Below are positions 33,801 through 45,706 of a DNA stretch of 57,353 nucleotides, piece by piece. The notes below the pieces were generated by a model. It ran no database searches. It was not told the origin of the DNA and saw nothing but the letters and a program-made list of their open reading frames with translations. Each line of letters begins with the position of its first letter. Position 1 is the stretch's first letter. Both the position numbers and the translations under genes were made by a program. Source of the DNA: Ophioceras dolichostomum (lineage: Eukaryota; Ascomycota; Sordariomycetes; Magnaporthales; Ophioceraceae); assembly GCA_003049485.1 (NCBI GenBank), contig PYST01000213.1, positions 9,444 to 66,796 on the forward strand. Reading direction: 5' to 3'.

Positions 33801-36800
33801 TCTTTTTGAGGCTGTGTTTTGTTTCTCTCTCTTGTGATGCGGTCTCTTGCGAAACGCCAGCTGATTGATGAGCTTGAATCTTGTCGCGCGTTGAAGGCCG
33901 AGCGCTGGACGCTCAGCTGGGATCAGATCTCGAGCGCGCGCGAGAGAAGAAAGAAAGAGACAGCGCTCTGATGCAGTGTAAGATACTCTCTTCAAAAAAG
34001 CAGGATCAAAGAGACCTGAAAAAAAAACAAGGGCGATGAGCAATGGGCGATTGGTGATGGGCAATTCAAGGCTGAAACGATCCATTGATCTTGAGGGCGC
34101 CCGCAAGAGGAAAAGGGAGATTTCCATCCAGTCGATCGAGAATTCAAGATCCCCACCTGAACGAATTCTGGGGGCTCCACCCCATGGCCTTCCTCTCTCA
34201 CACGCCCACAGACATCCGCGTCACGCCTGCGGCGCAGATCATGAGCGGTTCTCGGATCTGCTGGATCGGAGGGCCATCGAGCATTGTCTTTGGATGGCGG
34301 CCTCAAAGGGGAAGGCTGCTGAGAAGGCACAGCGCGGTAGACACAATGGCAATTCGGATTGACAACATGACCAGGAAGCAAGTAGGAAGGAAACCTGACG
34401 TCTGGTACCTGGAATGGAAAATCGTGACCACAACTGCCATGCAGGTTCCCGAGTGGCGCAGCGACCTCCCTGCCCCTTCCTGGCGCCCATCCCATTCTCG
34501 CAATTGTCTGGATTATCTTTGGCGCCTTCACCTCAAGGCTGGCGGCACGCGGTTCAGGCGAAAGCAGCCCCTGGGTTCACCGACGGATGCAGAGGAATGT
34601 GTCCGTCCCAGCTACACGCACACGCGACCAATTCGCGATGGTTTGGAGTGTCCTGGATTGCTGACTGGTGCGAGCATTCATGCGATGAAGCTGACAGCCG
34701 AGCGGTGTCTATCCCTTCTTTACTGTTCCTTCCTGATTAGCGACATCCCCAGCAGACGAACGGCTCAAAAAGAGTTCAGTACTGTAGATCCGGGCTCTCG
34801 ATCCGATAGAAAGCTTCCAAGCTTCCCGTTCATCAGTGATCGAAGAAAGGAGGCCTCGCTTCTCGAATTTTATTTAGCCTATTATGATTGCGACAGAGGA
34901 TCGCCGGACCGAACAATGAGTAGACGCAGCCGACTTTCAACGAGAACCCATGCAGCCCATGTCGACCTCAACACTCTCCTGATGGGGACCTCGCACTTGC
35001 TGACGCCAAGCCATGCAACAACGGCACAAATGTGAAGAGGGGAACCAGCAAAGGAAGTCTGCATGTGGTTTTTTTGGTGGCCCGACGATCCATGGTCGAA
35101 CACGGCGGAACACAGGCAGGCGGCTGGCGACTGTGACGGGCGGGTGGGCATTCTGGTGGGTGTTCCAGAATATGGGAGGCAGGGCCACATCGATTGGCTC
35201 TCGACCACGCTTTTTTGGACGAACAAGATGTGGGCTCTTCTGGGCGGGAGACCCAGACCCAGCCAGGTCCCGCCTCTCCGTCCCCCTTCTTGTTTCATCA
35301 AGCTTTCCATGGCAGCGAGCTTTCCCCTGTTCTTTGGAACGGAAGACAGGACGAATTCACTACAGGCTTTCTCTCTATTTCGGGCATGTTCAACGCCTAT
35401 GAAGCTCCGCAGAACACCCCTCAATGCTGTGGTCCTGTGATCCTGTAGTGGGAGAGGAGGTCAGATGCGGTACGTATATGCGTGGGCTAGGCTCGGATTG
35501 GCGCGCGGCGGCGTGGAGTGCGGCGTAGGGAGATTTGTTTCCTTTGTTTCTCCTGCCATCCAGTAGTCCTTTCTGGTGGTATTCAGGGGGCGTTCGCAGA
35601 CGACATTTACAGCATTCGTGTTTACACTAAGCCGACTCAACCGACCTCCCATATAACTGGGGGTCATATATCCTGCCCGCCCTCATGCGACTGCAATTGG
35701 CCCTCTTGCCCTCCCTTCCCTCCTCTTTCTTCTTTTCCTTCTCTCCATTTTCCGGGACGTCTATTTGCAGAGTTCAAATTTAATTCACCATATCACCCAG
35801 CCGACTCAATTCTCAAGTTTCCCCGGGTTCAGTCGCTGCCGGCCCATTGACCCAAGCGACCCAACCAACCACTACGACTGACGGAGGTTGACTGACAGCC
35901 ACCCCACGTCCCAACATAATCCCACCCACCCTCCTCTCACCGATACCACCTGCCTGCTACAGCACTTTTCCGCTGGACCCTTGACCCTGGGCACCACTTC
36001 GCGCCTGCTGTGGCTTGCCGTTGCTCTGTTGTTGATTGCTCCTGCACACCATCAATTGTTAATCACCATTTCCTCCCTCCCACTTCCACCTCGAGCCTCT
36101 CTGCAGCCTGTGGAGCAATCGTGCTGTGTCAACGGCGAAGACCCCATTACCACTGAGTTTTCTGGGTGCTTTTTGGGGTGACAAGACCTGCCAAGGCCGA
36201 CGACACCTCCCACCACAGCACGCACTGTGGAGCCCTGCAATTGGAACTTGGGGGGTCCCCGAATCCCCTTGACAATTGCATCGCAGGAATCCTTGAGAGT
36301 TTCCAGGGGCAAGGAGAATAGAAAAAGAAGAGGTCGACCGGTCCGAAAGAGAGCGAGCGCTTGCACCTGGCCTCCCTATTTCTCTGTCCATTCTGTCTTC
36401 TGTTCTTTTATGACTCGCCCTGTGCCCAGGTCGCAGTCCTGACGAAATTTTGCTTCACTGAGCATCGCAGCAGGAGAGAACCAACCCCTCTTTCACTGCC
36501 ATCGTCTTTTCTGGCCTCCATTTCACCCCCACCCACCGGACATTGTCACCGCCCATTGGCGTTTTGCCAACACGGCATAACCAACCTGCCACCACCGTTG
36601 AGCCGTCTGTCCTTTGCTTTTTGTCGAACTGGCATTGACCGTCCTGCATGCTTTGTTGTCGACAAAGAGCTGCCCGGCACCAACCAACTATCAACTTTCC
36701 ACTGCCACGAATGCTACGTCTACGCATTCCAGCACTAATATAGACCATAAAGCCAACCGAGCCCAACCCGCACAAGCTAGCTTGCGGCATAAACGCACGA

Positions 36801-37027
36801 ACCTCCCAACCTTGAACCCAGTCCAGTCTCCCACTGCAACTGACTGACTCTCGACCATAAAACACCAGTCGAGTCGCCTTGTGGTTGCTTGCTGCTTGCT
36901 TCGTCTATCCGTAGGCGAGACGAAATCATCATCACCACCCACTGCAGCACTCCTCCTGTTCAGCAAAACACACAAACATACACGCCAAGACCGTGGACCA
37001 AATCCAAGGACTACCGCACCAGCCAAG
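30875..37027. other. 6-kb stretch without a confident gene
   Basis: The longest frames are 316 codons on the plus strand (34085-35035) and 205 codons on the minus strand (31881-32498). The latter has a hydrophobic stretch (FSLADSLIRAAYTAVAAGGLELLI) and a more protein-like composition, but no domain I recognise. From about 35.6 to 37.0 kb the plus strand is C/T- and CCACC-rich without sustained frames, consistent with promoter and leader of the BAR gene. This region could hold noncoding transcripts or decayed genes. Confidence 0.4.
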
Positions 37028-38583
37028 ATGAATATCACAAAAAAGTTCGACCGAGCCTTCCAATGGGCCGGCGAGAAGATGGGCAGCGAGGCCAAGACGA
37101 ACATGACAGACGACTTCAAGAACCTCGAGACCGAGATGGCCCTGAGGTTCGACGGCATGGAGCGCCTGCAGAAGTCGATGAACGCCTACGTCAAGTGGCT
37201 CGGCCGCCGCAATGAGACCTTCGAGGACAAGGAGAAGGGCCTGCCCGTGAGCTACCTCGGACGGACGATGGTCAGCCACGGCGAGGACTTCGAGCCTGAT
37301 TCCGAGTTTGGAAACTGTCTGATCGGTAAGCATTTATGTCTAGCGCTCTACCTACCTGCTTCTAAGATAAAAGATGGCTCAACTGACACCACATGGTGCT
37401 TCCTTTCTGCTTAGCTTTTGGACGAGCCAACGAGAACGTCTCGGCCATCCAAGACCAATTTGTGGCTGATGCCACCTCCTTCTGGCTCGAGTCGCTAGAG
37501 CGGAACCTGGCCATGATGAAGGACTACCAGGTACGTTTTCTTCTTCGTCTTGTCTCAATCCAGAAAGACTGCAATGATGCCAACCAGATGATGATCACTA
37601 ACTCAATCTTTTGCACCTACTACTACCAACAGGCCGCGAGGAAGAAGCTCGAGAACCGCCGGCTCGCCTACGACGCCAGCATCAGCAAGATGCAGAAGGC
37701 GCGGCGCGACGACTTCCGCATCGAGGAGGAGGTGCGCACCAACAAGGCCAAGTACGAGGAGACGACCGAGGACGTGGCCCGGCGCATGCAGGACATCCGC
37801 GACGCCGAGGCCGACTCCGTCAGGGACATGACGTCGTTCCTGGACTCGGAGCTCGAGTACCACGAGCGCTGCGCCGAGGAGCTGCGCCGCACCCGCCAGG
37901 CCTGGGCCGGTTCTTCCTCCGCCGCATACCACCAGTCGTCACCACCCCGCTCCCGCCCCTCCGCTGCCGGAGGTCGCGGCCGCTCAAACACGGCCACGAC
38001 CCTCTCGCGCACCAGCACAAACGGCAGCAACAGCAACCACAGCAACCACAGCCCCGGCCGCGACGGCCACGCCTACGGAGGCTACGACGACCACGAGCCC
38101 GCCCCGCCCGTGCGCATGCCCCCGATTCGCAGCGCCGCCTCGCGCTCCGGCCCGGACATGCCCCTGCACCCCACGCTGGGCCGGAGCAACACCGTGCAGA
38201 GCACCACCAATGGTAGCGTAGGCAGCATCCGCGGCCAGCTCCAACAGCAATCCTCTGCGATGGCGCCCGCGCACGTTACGAACCTGCGCAGCCAGCTCCG
38301 GCCCGTCAGCCGGATCGTCACTCCGCAGGACAACGTGTTCGCCGACGACGACTCTCTTCCGTCCAGCGGCGGCGTCAGCCCCGAGTCGTGGGGCCCCACT
38401 TCATGTTCCTCGGAAAACCGCAGCGCGTCGCCCGCCACCAGCTTCGGCAGCGGCGTGAGCGGCGTGAGCAGGAGCACCACCAGCACGACTCTTGGTAGCA
38501 GGAAGGCGCCGCCGCCGCCGCCGCCTAGCAGGGCGAAGAAGCCTGCGCCGCCTATCCCGGCTAGGAGGGAGGTGCTTTACTAG
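37028..38583 (+). CDS. BAR-domain protein with Pro/Ser-rich tail
   Basis: Exons 37028-37325, 37415-37530 and 37633-38583 join in frame to 454 residues. The introns (GTAAGC..TTAG, GTACGT..ACAG) are 89 and 102 bp. Residues 1-235 form a long helical domain starting MNITKKFDRAFQWAGEKMG and including LGRTMVSHGEDF, FGNCLIAFGRANENV and a charged coiled coil (QAARKKLENRRLAYDASISKMQKARRDDF) that matches fungal BAR proteins, which dimerise into crescents that bind and bend membranes. The tail (240-454) is Ser/Gly/Pro-rich and ends in a PPPPPPSRAKKPAPPIPARR segment suited to SH3 binding; there is no SH3 domain. A role in endocytosis or vesicle traffic is inferred from the family. The upstream ATG-rich leader is long. 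Confidence 0.88.
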
Positions 38584-39465
38584 ACTGGACGTCCTGACCG
38601 GACGGACGGACGGACGTACAGACGTCTTTGAGACGGTGGGGTCGATGCCGCTACCCACCTCTCTTGGTACCTGGCCTGACTGATGAGTCTTTCGGGTCGA
38701 GTAGTAAGGTCACACCCATTGCGTGAGACTCTCACTCTTGTTAATACGCATTTATATCATATCTCTTTTTTCTTGTCTTCTTGGGAAAACGCGCGGGGGA
38801 GTTTTAATGTGTGTATGTGTGTGCTTTCTGTTCATTGTTACCACCTTTCATGTGTGGTGCGTGGTTATCGCACATCAGTTTACCCTCATCATTACCCCGG
38901 CCTCCTTTTTTGGTTATATCATGACGCGACCTAGACTTCTTTTTTTTTCTCTCTCTTTTATGCTGCAGCAAAAGGACGTGGACGAACTGCCCTCGGTCAA
39001 CTCTTTTCCCCCTCCTTAGGTATTTTTCGTTTCACTTTTTCCCCCGCGTAGGAGGTTTTGTTGGGAGTTTGTTTCTTAAGGACTGAACGAAAAAGTGAAA
39101 GGAGGGAGGACTGGATCCCCACCGCCACCACCATTGCCACTGATGTTATACAGATACAATACGAATTGTTCCCTCACGGGATATTGCTGTGCTCTTATTG
39201 GCCTCGATCGCGTTCATCCCCTTTTTAGAATCAGATTCGTACAGGTGGATGCATTTAAAGACACAGATGGGGGAAGGACAAACTTTTTTTGTGATGTAAG
39301 TACCTCCTACCTAAGGTTGTTGGCAAGGGGAGAAGGTGCAAGAGGAGACGAGGGAAATGGGGAAGGGAAATAAAAAGGAACAGAAAAAAAAAAAAAAAGG
39401 GGGGGGGGGGGGGAGAGACAAAAGCTCGGACAACCCGAAAATGTTCCGCTTCCTGGGCAGAGCTG
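38584..39465. other. 3' flank of the BAR gene, A15-G15 tract
   Basis: This is a T-rich 3' region without genes. At 39384-39413 an A15 run is followed directly by a G15 run, the same kind of composite purine tract as at 29147-29203 but in the opposite order. Confidence 0.55.
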
Positions 39466-40270
39466 TTAGTCCCGCTTTGTTGAATATCCCCTCTTCCGAC
39501 CAGATTTCTTCAAACTCCGGGATCCGGTCTGATGCGGGGCATATTGACCGCCTTCCTCGCAGACCGCCGCCTCCTCCCCGTCCTTCAGGTACCCCGGACG
39601 CTCTCCATTGCGACACCTGTAGCACGTCCCCCTGTACCAATGCCACGGGCCCGCGCACTCCGCGTCGCCGCAGGGCACCTCTTCGTCCACGTGGGCCGCA
39701 TCGCCCCGCGTGATGCACTCGTAGCACGCCCTCGCCTCTCTCCGCTCGATCCGCCCCTGCTTGTCGCAGTCCCAAGTGTCATCCTGGCCGGGGCACTTTA
39801 TCAACACTAATACTGCTGGCAGCCCCGGCGCTAGCGCTGACGAGCCGGCACGCGGTCGTTCCACGTCATCCCGAACCACGACCGGCGCGGCCGGTCCATC
39901 CAGGGACACATCCCTGCCCCCCGCGGGCTCCCGCTGGCGCTCCAGCAGCATCCGCAGCGGAATCTCGGGCGTCCTCGGCGGCGTCTGGGGGAGGACGAGC
40001 CCGTTCGCCTTCTCTCCCCGTCGGCCGCCCGCGCGGTCGGTCGCGATCGGGATCGGGCTCGCGCGCGCGGGGGTCCAGGACAGCGCCGTCGGCCCCGTAC
40101 GAGACGCTGCAGGACTTCACGGCGCCGCCCACGCGCACCGCGCTCGAGGGCTTCGGCCGTGGTGGTGGGGGCCCGCCGCCCACGTCCCAGTCTTTCGTGG
40201 GGTTTAGAATGCTCCAAACCTCCGGTTCTGGTTCTGGGCCTGGTGGCAGGGGGGCGGACGATCCGAACAA
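39466..40270 (-). pseudogene. Cysteine-rich paralog, copy 4 (diverged, frame broken)
   Basis: The C-terminal frame, open from before 39951 to 39466, has the family cysteine pattern in diverged form: CPGQDDTWDC, ACYEC, PCGDAECAGPWHWYRGTCYRC, then GERPGYLKD and a charged tail. It aligns with the CWTC..CSDPGC..CRGC..GHVNV part of copy 2. The N-terminal half (Pro/Asp/Arg-rich, EPEVWSILNPTKDWDVGGG) is in another frame from about 40290 down. The two join only by a one-base shift or unseen intron between roughly 40060 and 39990. The upstream frame has no ATG after its preceding TAG (near 40291), so the start is missing or in another exon. Probably a pseudogene; a spliced diverged gene is possible. 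Confidence 0.45.
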
Positions 40271-40662
40271 GCGTGCTAGGCGTGGCGGCTAGGTAGGTAC
40301 CAGCCTAGGTAGATACCCGAGATGGCTATGGATGCCCGCTACCGACAACTGCCTCTCTCCCCTTCTCGCTGGCGAAGCTGAGCTGGGCTCAGAAATGGGC
40401 GGGATGGATGCTGGCGGTGTTTGGAGGGAGGGCGAACGAACCTTTTTTCTGTTGCTGATCTTTTAGATTTGTCTTCTTCATATATACTAGCGTAAAACGA
40501 AAGAGTATTTCCCGGTTTTTGTACAATTCGTATTCCAAAACTGTGTTTTCCTCTTGGTAATATTAGGTTGGTACGTTGGACCGGCTTCAGGTGAGACAAA
40601 AGAAATGTTTCCATTATGGGGGGAACGGACTGCGACGCCCGCGAAAATCAGTGGCAGCTACG
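40271..40662. other. Spacer between copies 4 and 5
   Basis: Overlapping CTAGGTAGGTACC/CTAGGTAGATACC units occupy 40289-40317. The rest is AT-richer than its surroundings, and nothing coding is seen. Confidence 0.5.
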
Positions 40663-42174
40663 TCACAAAGTAAGACTACTGTCCTTCTTTTTCCTAGCGA
40701 CGCACGAACAATAATACCATATATCCCGGAACCGGACATTAATATAACCAGGCCAGCCCGAACCAATACAACCCCTACATTCGTACCTGCTACGCCTTTA
40801 CTGGCCGAACCATGCCAGGTCGCCGCACCTAACTTCGCATTGCGGGTCGGAGGGCTTGACTCTGAACGGCCCGCCCGGCGATGCCTGCTTGCGAGTCCAG
40901 CAGTGTGGTTCCTCCCAGCGCCAGAGCCAGCCGTAGTCGCACCGCCTCGGGCACCTGTCCCCCGAGGCCGCCTCCCTAGATTTCCAGCCGCCCGCACCGT
41001 TGCAAAGCTCGCACCTTTCATCCGGGGGCTCGTTGGACACTGTGAAATTGTGGCCGTACGGGTCCTCGTCCTCGCCGTCGTCCCAGTCGAAAATGTCGTT
41101 GCTGTGCGCGTACGAGCTACCGGAAGATATCGAGCCGCCAGAGCTCGTGTGCTGATAATGCTGATACGAATTCAACGACGAGCCCCCGTGGCCCGTATGG
41201 GTTCGCACGGGCGCTTTGAGGTCCGAGACCCTCACGCCGCCACCGCCCTGGCCGCCAGAGCCCTTGACGGGGTTGGAGGGCGTTCTGCCTGGGAGGGCTG
41301 GAGGAGGCATGGGCTTGGCATGAGGTGAGTTTCCGCCGGTTACGACGGCAGCGGCCGCCTTGTCCGTGAGCTTCCCAGCTATAGCGCCTTGGCCCACAGC
41401 TGTGGCCGAGTTACCGGTGGGCCCCTTGGAGGGTAACTTGGAGGGCATCTTGGAAGGCATCTTCGGAGGCTGTTCGCCGTGGCTTGGGTCCTTACTGTTG
41501 TGGTTGTCGGGTGACGACTGGTCGAGACGTTGGAAGGTGTCGGCACGCTTCTTTAGAGTCGGATCGACTGCCATCTTCTTCGGAGCCGGATCCATCACGT
41601 ACTTCTTGAGAGAAGCATCGCTCGCATGTCGCTTTAGCGGCGGATTGTTCTCGGCTTTCGTCATGGAAGGGCTGTTTGCTTATTTGTTTAGAGAAGGGCC
41701 GTTGCTCGCAAGCTCCTTGAGAGAAGCCCTGGTGGTGTACTTCTGCACCGACGGATCCGGCTGTCTACCTTGCACATGGAGAGTGTCAAACACATCAGGC
41801 AATCCCGGGTCTTTCATCAAGAGCACGAAGCTGGATTGCCTGCTTAGGGGCTGCTGGTGCTTTTCGAAAGAGCCCTTGTGTTGGTTCATAGTAGGTACCT
41901 GCTCACGTGGCAGCTGTTGCCTCAGTCCTAAGGCATCAACTTCCAAGGCATCTACCTACCAAGTAGCCTTTATAAGGTAGCTCTCCCCACCAACGCACAG
42001 ATAGCTTTCCTTTGGGAGACAGACACAAGAATTCAGTAGTATTTGGCACGCGTGCTTGTTCCTTTCCCCATGGCCTCCCGACACCTTGAGTAATTTAGGT
42101 CGTAGCTTAAACATGTCGACACGCGGCATGAAGTTCTGTCTAGTGAACGAAACTGAAGCCTGAGTAGCGGCCAT
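40663..42174 (-). pseudogene. Cysteine-rich paralog, copy 5 (504 codons, three nonsense codons)
   Basis: One frame runs from the ATG at 42174 to the TGA at 40663 without any frameshift but with in-frame TAG (41956-41958), TAA (41680-41682) and TAA (40798-40800). Sense segments between the stops fit one protein: MAATQASVSF start, a basic Lys/Pro-rich region with repeated PSK and LKK units, a Ser/Gly/Tyr stretch, acidic DWDDGEDEDPYG, then CELCNGAG, CPRRC, CWTR (second Cys lost), a CGDLAW remnant (second Cys lost), CRGCIGSG and a terminal CSC. From CRGC to the end it tracks copy 2 closely, with mostly C-to-T and G-to-A differences. The last TAA stands where copy 2 has Trp. Introns removing the stops are not evident. 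Decayed gene. Confidence 0.68.
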
Positions 42175-43586
42175 TGTCGTGCTGATATCGGGTTGCTTGA
42201 GGCGTTCCGAGATCCGAAGGTGTTGGTTGACTGAGGAAAGGGGGTGCGCTTGGGGGAGTTGAAGGCTATTTAAGATGTGGAAGTGTCTGTTTTCCGACGC
42301 TGATGGTGACTAGGTTGTGTGGACTGCTGGGTAAGGCAGTGTTGAGTTCGAACGTGATTAATGATCAGCTGATGAGTTGACGATTATTCATGAGAGCGAA
42401 AGATGAGTGACTTGCTTGGTATTGATGTTGAAAAATAGGATTCGAGGGCTGTTGCATATTCCGTTAGTCACATTATATATCCCATCGTAGGCTTGGACGG
42501 GCTCAACGATAGATCCCTTCGGAGACCCACCAGGCACGGGAACACCGTATTAGGGGAGAAAGTCACAATTAACAACGCAGCACGCACCTTGGTGCCCAGT
42601 CGTCTCACTCACCACGAATCCCCCGGCCCAGGTCGCCACCACGACAGAAAAGTGACAAAGAGTCCTGTTTGGCCCAAGAGAAGCGGTCCAAATCGAGGAC
42701 AACAGTCCATCCAAGTCACCGCTGGCTATCCAAGCATTCAAAAGTGTTGGCTTTGAGGCCGTGATCTGGCCTGGGCCAGTAGGCCGGCGATGATGGGTAT
42801 CGTCACCCGTGCCATGAGGGCTTCCGCATCAGGCAGCCCAGTGGGCAACCCCCACCGTCACCCTCAGACATCAACTCATGACCGCGGCTTACATCACATC
42901 TACCGGTAGGTAGCGTGCGTGGCCCAAATTTACGCCCGGGGCTGTCAAGTGGCCTTACTGGTAGGTTCCTCGGGGCGGCCAGTAGGTCAAGGGGCCATCT
43001 AGCCTACCGAAAAAAAAGACCGGACGCGAGGCTTCCAGGCCGGACACACCGCCGAATATCGTAGGCCTCGTTTCTGCCAAGAGTTCAACGGCAGAGAGTT
43101 CATGGTAGGTACGCTCGTGTGCCTTTCATCGTGCGATGGGTCCGGGCCGGCTCAGTCATTGTTGAGGGTTCGACTGTCTTCAAGGGATGAGCCTGTTGAT
43201 CATTTCTTCGATTGGGCGTGGGCAGTGACGTTGTCGTACAGGCCGCAGCGCGCAAGCCTCATCCGAAGCCAACAGTCACACGGGGGCAAAAACGAAAGAA
43301 ACGATTGGTATAATTACCTAGTCTCGGATCACATGATGAGTCTTCCACAACATCGACTTCCTCACCGCGACCTCCATCCCCGCACTTCCCCGAAGACAAA
43401 GCTGAATACGTCTTTCTCTTAGGCTCAGGCAACCTTCTCGACGCAATATCATAAATACACCCGAGTTCCTACCACTGCTACCCGCCAACCGGCTACCCCT
43501 CTGACCGAAAAGCTCTAATTACCCCACTCAAACCACTCTCGTCACGCAGGCAGACTGAATGCCAGCGCCTGAGCGAGCCGCACGAA
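42175..43586. promoter_or_regulatory. Divergent spacer between copy 5 and gene P2
   Basis: This is the counterpart of 5313-7140: a cysteine-rich gene leaves it leftward and a P gene leaves it rightward. It is 1.4 kb against 1.8 kb. I cannot align the two spacers by eye beyond short motifs. No gene is seen. Confidence 0.4.
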
Positions 43587-44653
43587 ATGGACGATGCACC
43601 ACACCGTAACTCCCCTGTGCCATACCCGGTCCGAATTTTGGTACGGTCGAAGACGCACTTTTTACCAGGAGAGAACTACGGCGACAAACTGCAGCTCATG
43701 GGGGACCTGATCTGCCATTACCACTGGCAGGTCGATTGGAATTTTGAAGAGTACAGATTGGTACTATCGACCAACAAGGTAGCCGAAGCACACCGTACTA
43801 TCTTCATCCTTCTGGACCGCGGCAGGGCCGACGCCCCACCTAATAACGCCCAAGTACCCATCCTCTTTTACGGCTTTGATGGCAAGACCTTGTAAGTAAC
43901 ACGGTAAAGCGAGTTCCATACCTATTATCTGCTACCTTCCACCATTTCAAAGCTTTTCACAACGGATGCTCGGCCAGTTTTACTCACAGTATACCCTGTG
44001 TCCAGACATCGCCAAACCCAGAGCCCGCCCGACTACGTGCTTAGCCAGTTGAGGACTAGGTACCCCTTCAGCAAACATCCGGCCCACCCGCTCCTGTCCT
44101 CGCGTGACGGACCGCCTTCTCCCCAGCCGCTACGGTGGAAAATCCGGGAGCTCCTCATCGGGGGCTATGCTCTACACATCGAATACCTCAGGCACCTGAG
44201 GGACAACCGGGAGGATGCCATGTGGGTGAAGACCAGAGTCAAGCCCCAAACGTGGAGGATGGCGTCGTCAAAAGGGGGCAGGAGCTCAAGCTACCTTCCA
44301 CCAAGGAAACGGGGCCCGCCCAGCGTTCTAGCGCCGAAGAGAATTGGTATTTCAACGAGGAGCTCGATCTGGTCTGCGTGAAATGGATGGCGCCGCCCCT
44401 GGACGTGCTGAGCCGTCTCGGTATGACGGAGAAAGAGTACATCCAGATCCGCAAGCTCGATCTCCAGCCCGGCGGAGTGAGGAGAAGAGCGGCGGATTGG
44501 CGAGGCAGCAGTCTGGAGGAGGACAGGGAACCGAGACCAACCACTACTACTACCACCACCACCACCACCTCTACTTCCACAGCCGAGGACCCCCGCAGGC
44601 CTGGCAAAGAGCAGGTCTCCCACCCTGACCGCTCTGTCTCCCGCGAGCTTTAA
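43587..44653 (+). pseudogene. Paralog P2 of uncharacterised protein P1, one-base frameshift
   Basis: Exon 1 is 43587-43891. A 114-bp intron (GTAAGT..CCAG, 43892-44005) sits at exactly the same codon and phase as in P1. Exon 2 begins L-HRQTQSPPDYVL, like P1's L-QRHRQGRPDNVL. Strong identity holds through LRDNREDAMWVKT. Then P1's TGGGAGGAC is TGGAGGAT here (44253-44260), a loss of one G. Downstream the matching sequence (EDGVVKRGQEL, YFNEELDLVCVKW, EKEYI..RKLDLQPG) continues in the next frame to a TAA at 44653. The tail runs about 57 residues past P1's end and includes a poly-Thr tract from ACT/ACC repeats. Unless this base is a sequencing error, the full protein is not made; the first frame ends at 44381. 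Confidence 0.68.
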
Positions 44654-45706
44654 GTCTTGTTTCTTTCAGGCTTCCCATGCATTAGCAGTTAGTTAGCATT
44701 CAATTTGCCTCTTAGCGGTGCCCAAGCTCGCATAATTAACAAAAAAAAATGGCACCAATGATAAATTCCCCTTGACTGTCCCCTGCTTTGAGTCGTGTCA
44801 ACAACAGCCTGTGTCATCGCATCATGGAACCTAGGTAGGGATCTTTCTCATAACATGCTTCTTCATGCTGGAAACTGCCTCCACGAGGCTGGCATCGTTC
44901 ATACAGTGAGAAGCTGTGTGGCTGGCCTGGAACATCGTTCCATCCTTATAGTCGAGCACCAGGATTGCATTGGCATCGATCTGGAATCTGTACGCGGTTC
45001 ATATTCTGGTTTCAATCGAACACGAGGCTTCAAGGTTTAAGGTGTGTTTTTTTTCCCTTTATTTTTTGCATTCTGCCACTTGCAGTTTTCTTCAAGATGT
45101 TTTTGATATTACCTACCACTGTTCTGTTTTATGGCACATGTGTAAACTTCCCCCCTGGTCTCCGTCGCCGTCTCCCACGCTGTCTAGATTGAACCTCACT
45201 AGGTACCTACTTCGTACCGCCGCCGAGTTATTAGGTACCAGAGCCCTAATAAACGAACGGCACATGCATGCATCTGTGCCCAGCTGGGGCAGGAAGGATT
45301 CAAAAGTGGCCAACCAGAGCTGGTGGTTTGGTTTTGCTTCTGAGCAGTGCTGACGGAGGCATGCTGACGAAAATGGGTGGGGCCACCCGTGCACCGAAGT
45401 TCGGGACCCACAAACAGTTTGAAAAACCGTTCGATTGGGAACCCCTTCCGTGTCGCGTCCGTGCCGATCGATGTCTTCGATTTCTGTTTAGGTCTTTTTC
45501 AGATTTATCTCTTGCTTTACGGGCTGGTTTCAGGAAAGTTCTCTTCATCGCTCGTACCTATGGGGTGTGTTTGTTGTGATACGACCGCCGCTGATTCTTT
45601 TGGTCCTTGATGCCCTGGGTTTTCCAAAACAGCTTCATCAGCTCATCCCGCATGTCTCGCAACGAATAGCATCCGGCTGACTCCCTCGGGACGAGGCCAC
45701 ATCGCG
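44654..45706. other. Intergenic before the NLR-like gene
   Basis: No gene is recognised. A CTAGGTACCTACTT unit lies at 45199-45212. The last 250 bp lead into the NLR-like start codon. Confidence 0.5.
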
